A DNA stretch of 9,515 bases from Flavobacteriales bacterium (GTDB lineage Bacteria > Bacteroidota > Bacteroidia > Flavobacteriales_E > Vicingaceae), in the NCBI GenBank assembly GCA_003487525.1, contig DNDT01000421.1, positions 772-10,286 of the forward strand, in the 5' to 3' direction. Made by a program: the position numbers and the translations under genes. Positions 6,789-9,515 of this stretch are shown one piece after another. The notes beneath the pieces are model-generated. The model was not told the DNA's origin, ran no database searches, and was given only the letters and a program-made list of their open reading frames with translations. How positions within the stretch are numbered: the first letter of the stretch is position 1; every line of letters begins with the position of its first letter.

Positions 6789-7678
6789 AGCATCTTTCAA
6801 ATACGACCGGGAGAAGCTTGATTCATTTTTTCAAAACTGAAAAAGTGCAAGCCGGATTAAAAAAAATGTTGCGCAATGTGCTTGCCCCCTTCCTTGTCCC
6901 GATCGTAAAAATTGCGAAACGCCGTGCTAAAAACAATGTGTGCATTTTTCACAATGGCAGGTGCGGCAGCACTGTGATCGCACATTTGTTGGGGAAGCAC
7001 GGTAAAATTCACTGGGATGGCGAGATATACTCGAAGTATTTTCTAAAACCGGATGGCAAGACCTTTGGCAAAGTAAATTATGAAAGGGACCAGTCAATAA
7101 GAATTCTGAAAAACAAAATGAAAGCCATTTTTACGAAATACTACGGTTTTGATGTGAAGAGAAATCACATTGAATGGTTCAACTTCTCCATTTCCGATTA
7201 TATCGAACAGTTGAAGGAATTGGGGTTCGATCGGTTTATCGTATTGGAGAGACAGAATCATCTACGTACAATTCTGTCCTATACCATTGCCCGGGAAATG
7301 GGTATCTGGCATATTCACCGCCATGAGGCTGCTGTGGAAAAAACGCTCCGCATCAATCCTGAAAAAGTGTATTTGGCGTATGAGGAAATGGACCTCCTGA
7401 ACGCGCTTGAATTAATGTCTTGTTACTACCGAGATTTGAGAAACGCACTGAAGGATTTAAATGTGCCATACCTGGATGTGACCTATGAAAAAGACATCCG
7501 GGAAAATCCGATGGTGGCGTATAAAAAAATCATTGAATATCTTGGGCTCAGGCCAAAACAACCGAAAATCAGGTTTAACAGAACAAATCCTTTCCCCTTA
7601 AGTAAAATGGTATCCAATTACGATGAGCTTGACAAATACCTCTCAAAAACACCGTATGCATGGATGCTGGAAGGGTAA
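6785..7678 (+). CDS. PAPS-dependent sulfotransferase
   Basis: A 297-residue sulfotransferase that would move a sulfo group from 3'-phosphoadenylyl sulfate to a hydroxyl or amino group. The 5'-phosphosulfate loop is I-F-H-N-G-R-C-G-S-T (54-63). The 3'-phosphate-binding element fits V-L-E-R156-Q-N-H-L-R161-T-I-L-S165, where the conserved arginine and serine are visible. The arrangement resembles LPS/Stf0-type bacterial sulfotransferases more than the eukaryotic cytosolic type. Residues 29-44 (MLRNVLAPFLVPIVKI) are hydrophobic and followed by KRRAK, which may attach it to the inner membrane or simply be a helix before the core; Met29 is therefore an alternative start. No ATG, GTG or TTG lies upstream in frame before the TAA at 6716-6718. 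As the last gene of the operon, it most simply sulfates the glycan or lipid made by the upstream genes (inference). Confidence 0.83.
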   Translation: MKHLSNTTGRSLIHFFKTEKVQAGLKKMLRNVLAPFLVPIVKIAKRRAKNNVCIFHNGRCGSTVIAHLLGKHGKIHWDGEIYSKYFLKPDGKTFGKVNYERDQSIRILKNKMKAIFTKYYGFDVKRNHIEWFNFSISDYIEQLKELGFDRFIVLERQNHLRTILSYTIAREMGIWHIHRHEAAVEKTLRINPEKVYLAYEEMDLLNALELMSCYYRDLRNALKDLNVPYLDVTYEKDIRENPMVAYKKIIEYLGLRPKQPKIRFNRTNPFPLSKMVSNYDELDKYLSKTPYAWMLEG

Positions 7679-7689
7679 TGGCTACCGCT
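7679..7689. other. Convergent junction between two operons, no clear terminator
   Basis: Only 11 bases separate the stop codons of the two facing genes. A 4-base-pair stem with a 5-base loop (GGTA..TACC, about 7674-7686) is present, but it is too weak and lacks a T-tract to call a terminator. Transcription from both sides probably runs into the opposing gene. Confidence 0.6.
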
Positions 7690-9129
7690 TCACGTTGATT
7701 GCATTTCCTGCTCCCTGAATTTTATATCCAACGCCGCAATAACCGCAAAACTTCCAAAAACCAGAACGGCCGCTTTCTCCATATCAATAAAGCAGTTGAC
7801 CACTCCATGGGCAAAATAGGTAATAAGTCCCAAAAATACAGCCAGCGCCATGTTCCTGATTTCAGGATTGTCTGCGTGAAAGATCAGCCTTCGCAAACTG
7901 ATAAAGGCTGTAAAGAGCGTCGCAAGTAAAATGAACAGGCCTATAATCCCGACTTCAGCGAGTGCATTGAAATACTCCGAATGGGCGTTTCCCTTGTCGC
8001 CCTTGAAGGTGCTGATGCGGGTCATGTACTCGAATTCCTGAAAAACACCGTACTGAAACTGGTACGTGCCCGGACCAAATCCCATGTAGGGTTTTTCCCT
8101 GAACATGTTGAATGCGCTTACCCATCTGTTGATGCGTTCAGCATTTGAAGCATCGTTCGTTATATTCGTCAGGGACTCGACGTGCTCGATCAAATCTCCC
8201 TTGTAACCTACCGATTCATTTTGTTCGAAATTGTTCAGTATCTCATTTAGATTCACATATGCCATGACTAACACGCTCAATCCCAATAAATAATACACCC
8301 ATCCCCTGGCATTTAACCGGATCAGCGAATACACAAGAAAAGCCAGTACAAAACTCAGCCAGGCTGCTCTTGAAAACGTAAAAAAGATACCTGCGGCAAT
8401 GAGCAGTAAGACAGGTGATCGTTTAATGTAATAACCGGCTTTTGTACCAAGGCCCAACATAACCGCAAGTACCATGGTAAGACAGGCCGCATATACCGTA
8501 TGCTCTTTATAAAAAGGCTCTGTCACCATGAAAGCGGATATCATACTGAAATCCAGCAAGCTGTGGCTGTATAAGGTCCACAGAATCGGTATGATAAGTC
8601 CCAGTGCATAAGCAAGATAAAAATGCCTTACATTTTTGAGATCTTTAAAATAAACGGTGAAATGCAGGTAAAAAACAAAGAGATACATCGATTTCATGAG
8701 GGTTCGTTTCACTGATACTTCCGGCATTGTACTTGTGAAAGAAGTCGCAATCATCCAGACAATATCGATCAGCAAAACAATTGTCAGCGGATGGATGAGA
8801 ACCTTGGTGGAAATCGGATTATAAAACAGGATACGCATTGCGAACAAGGAGGCTATCCCGACGAGCATCAGTTCGGAAGGCATCGACAATACGTGATCTC
8901 CAAATGATATCGGCACAGAAAGTGGAATAAGAAATACAAAGGAGGAGATAAAAAGATTGTATTCCCACATCAACAGATAAATCACAATTAGTCCTCCTAA
9001 TACAATGCTGCTTATCATCAGGATATCATTCCATCCCATCGAAACCGACAATACGAGCAAAGAAGTCAGAAGAACCGTTAACGCAGGTATTGCAATGGTA
9101 GACGCAAACGAAATACCTTTCAGATTCAT
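7690..9129 (-). CDS. O-antigen ligase/polymerase-like membrane protein (Wzy_C domain)
   Basis: A 479-residue inner-membrane protein with about eleven or twelve predicted hydrophobic segments. The Wzy_C/WaaL-type signature is a long loop containing EKPYMGFGPGTYQF (G350-F-G-P-G354) and then H383-S-E-Y-F-N, followed by AEVGIIGLFILLATLFTAF. In this family the loop faces the periplasm and the arginine- and histidine-containing elements act in glycan ligation or polymerisation from an undecaprenyl-diphosphate carrier. Whether it polymerises repeat units or ligates the chain to an acceptor cannot be told from sequence alone; the adjacent chain-length protein favours a role in making a long polysaccharide. 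The start overlaps the upstream gene's stop as ATGA on the minus strand (9129-9126). Stop TGA is at 7692-7690. The length is typical. Confidence 0.85.
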   Translation of the reverse strand: MNLKGISFASTIAIPALTVLLTSLLVLSVSMGWNDILMISSIVLGGLIVIYLLMWEYNLFISSFVFLIPLSVPISFGDHVLSMPSELMLVGIASLFAMRILFYNPISTKVLIHPLTIVLLIDIVWMIATSFTSTMPEVSVKRTLMKSMYLFVFYLHFTVYFKDLKNVRHFYLAYALGLIIPILWTLYSHSLLDFSMISAFMVTEPFYKEHTVYAACLTMVLAVMLGLGTKAGYYIKRSPVLLLIAAGIFFTFSRAAWLSFVLAFLVYSLIRLNARGWVYYLLGLSVLVMAYVNLNEILNNFEQNESVGYKGDLIEHVESLTNITNDASNAERINRWVSAFNMFREKPYMGFGPGTYQFQYGVFQEFEYMTRISTFKGDKGNAHSEYFNALAEVGIIGLFILLATLFTAFISLRRLIFHADNPEIRNMALAVFLGLITYFAHGVVNCFIDMEKAAVLVFGSFAVIAALDIKFREQEMQST

Positions 9130-9515
9130 TTGTTCATACTTTCTCTCACTTGCCTGAATTTATCAAGAAACAAGAGCACAATGCATGAAAAAATAAAACC
9201 TGCAACTGTGGCAATCAGGAAATTCAGGCGATAAGAAGGTGACGACTTTTGATAGGATGGCTTTGCATATTCCATCACAAACAAATTGGGAAGAGGTTGA
9301 TTAAAATAGCGGAATGCGTCCTCAAAATTGTTTTTAAGTTCTACCAGGTTTTCTCGTTCCATGGCGTATTTCGTTTCAATACTCTCAAGTTGAAGACTTT
9401 TCACATAGGGTTCAAATGCATGAAGCAGGTTTTCATACTCCGCCTTTATTCTTTGGTACTGCTCCATCTCAAGTTCAAGTCTTTCGGCCAGACCTTCAAA
9501 TTCCTTTCCATTTGA
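9126..9515 (-). CDS. Wzz/GNVR-type chain-length or export protein, C-terminal part
   Basis: The C-terminal 129 residues of a protein whose start lies beyond the right edge; the frame is open through base 9515, so the Met at 9467 is internal. From the edge it runs through a charged heptad-like helix (EFEGLAERLELEMEQYQ, continuing to about LVELKNNFEDAF), which fits the periplasmic coiled coil of Wzz/GumC-type proteins. Next come the PLPNLFVMEYAKPSYQKSS segment, typical of the stretch before the last membrane helix, and one strong membrane segment (NFLIATVAGFIFSCIVLLFL). It ends with a short basic cytoplasmic tail, so no tyrosine-kinase domain is fused at the C terminus. Members set glycan chain length or join the export complex together with an outer-membrane channel. 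Its ATGA overlap with the Wzy_C gene shows they are one transcript. Confidence 0.75.
   Translation of the reverse strand, partial: SNGKEFEGLAERLELEMEQYQRIKAEYENLLHAFEPYVKSLQLESIETKYAMERENLVELKNNFEDAFRYFNQPLPNLFVMEYAKPSYQKSSPSYRLNFLIATVAGFIFSCIVLLFLDKFRQVRESMNK

Noticed and set aside
7671..7690. A bidirectional terminator hairpin between the convergent operons.
   Set aside because: The best stem is four base pairs with no flanking T-tract, well below a credible terminator.
7699..7929. A 76-codon plus-strand frame just after the sulfotransferase.
   Set aside because: It is antisense to the conserved end of the Wzy_C protein, is very basic, and has no motif; treated as a shadow.
9249..9515. 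An 88-codon plus-strand frame reaching the right edge.
   Set aside because: It is antisense to the coiled coil and membrane-proximal part of the Wzz-like protein, which is the supported reading.

Overview
The window looks like part of a cell-surface polysaccharide locus from a member of the Bacteroidota. That assignment rests on three things. The partial nucleotidyltransferase at the left edge resembles a form I associate with this phylum. Genes are packed with no clear Shine-Dalgarno sequences before their starts. GC content is moderate. It is a judgement from recognisable protein sequence, not from a marker gene. All of the window except 11 bases is coding.

Left operon (1-7678, + strand). 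Its order is: a nucleotidyltransferase cut by the window edge; a cobalamin-binding-domain radical SAM enzyme; a class I SAM methyltransferase; a second, paralogous B12-type radical SAM enzyme; a multi-pass GT-C-like glycosyltransferase; a GT-B family 4 glycosyltransferase; a possible 33-residue mini-gene; and a PAPS-type sulfotransferase. Every junction is a gap of at most 2 bases or an overlap of 4 to 17 bases, so these genes are almost certainly co-transcribed and translationally coupled. The only apparent gap, 94 bases before the sulfotransferase, is filled by a 33-codon frame with an ATGA overlap at both ends.

Right operon (9515-7690, - strand). It converges on the first with 11 bases between stop codons. 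It holds the C-terminal end of a Wzz/GNVR-type chain-length or export protein (cut by the right edge), followed by an O-antigen ligase/polymerase-like Wzy_C membrane protein, again joined by an ATGA overlap.

Taken together, the left operon probably makes, modifies and transfers an unusual building block: radical C-methylation or rearrangement by the B12 enzymes, ordinary methylation by the SAM methyltransferase, glycosyl transfer and sulfation. The right operon probably polymerises or ligates the glycan and sets its length. The least explained elements are the nucleotidyltransferase/B12-radical-SAM/methyltransferase/B12-radical-SAM cassette, the loss of the Gly-Gly element from the cobalamin domain of the first radical SAM enzyme, and the mini-gene. 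No RNA gene, mobile element, CRISPR array, riboswitch, promoter or convincing terminator was found.
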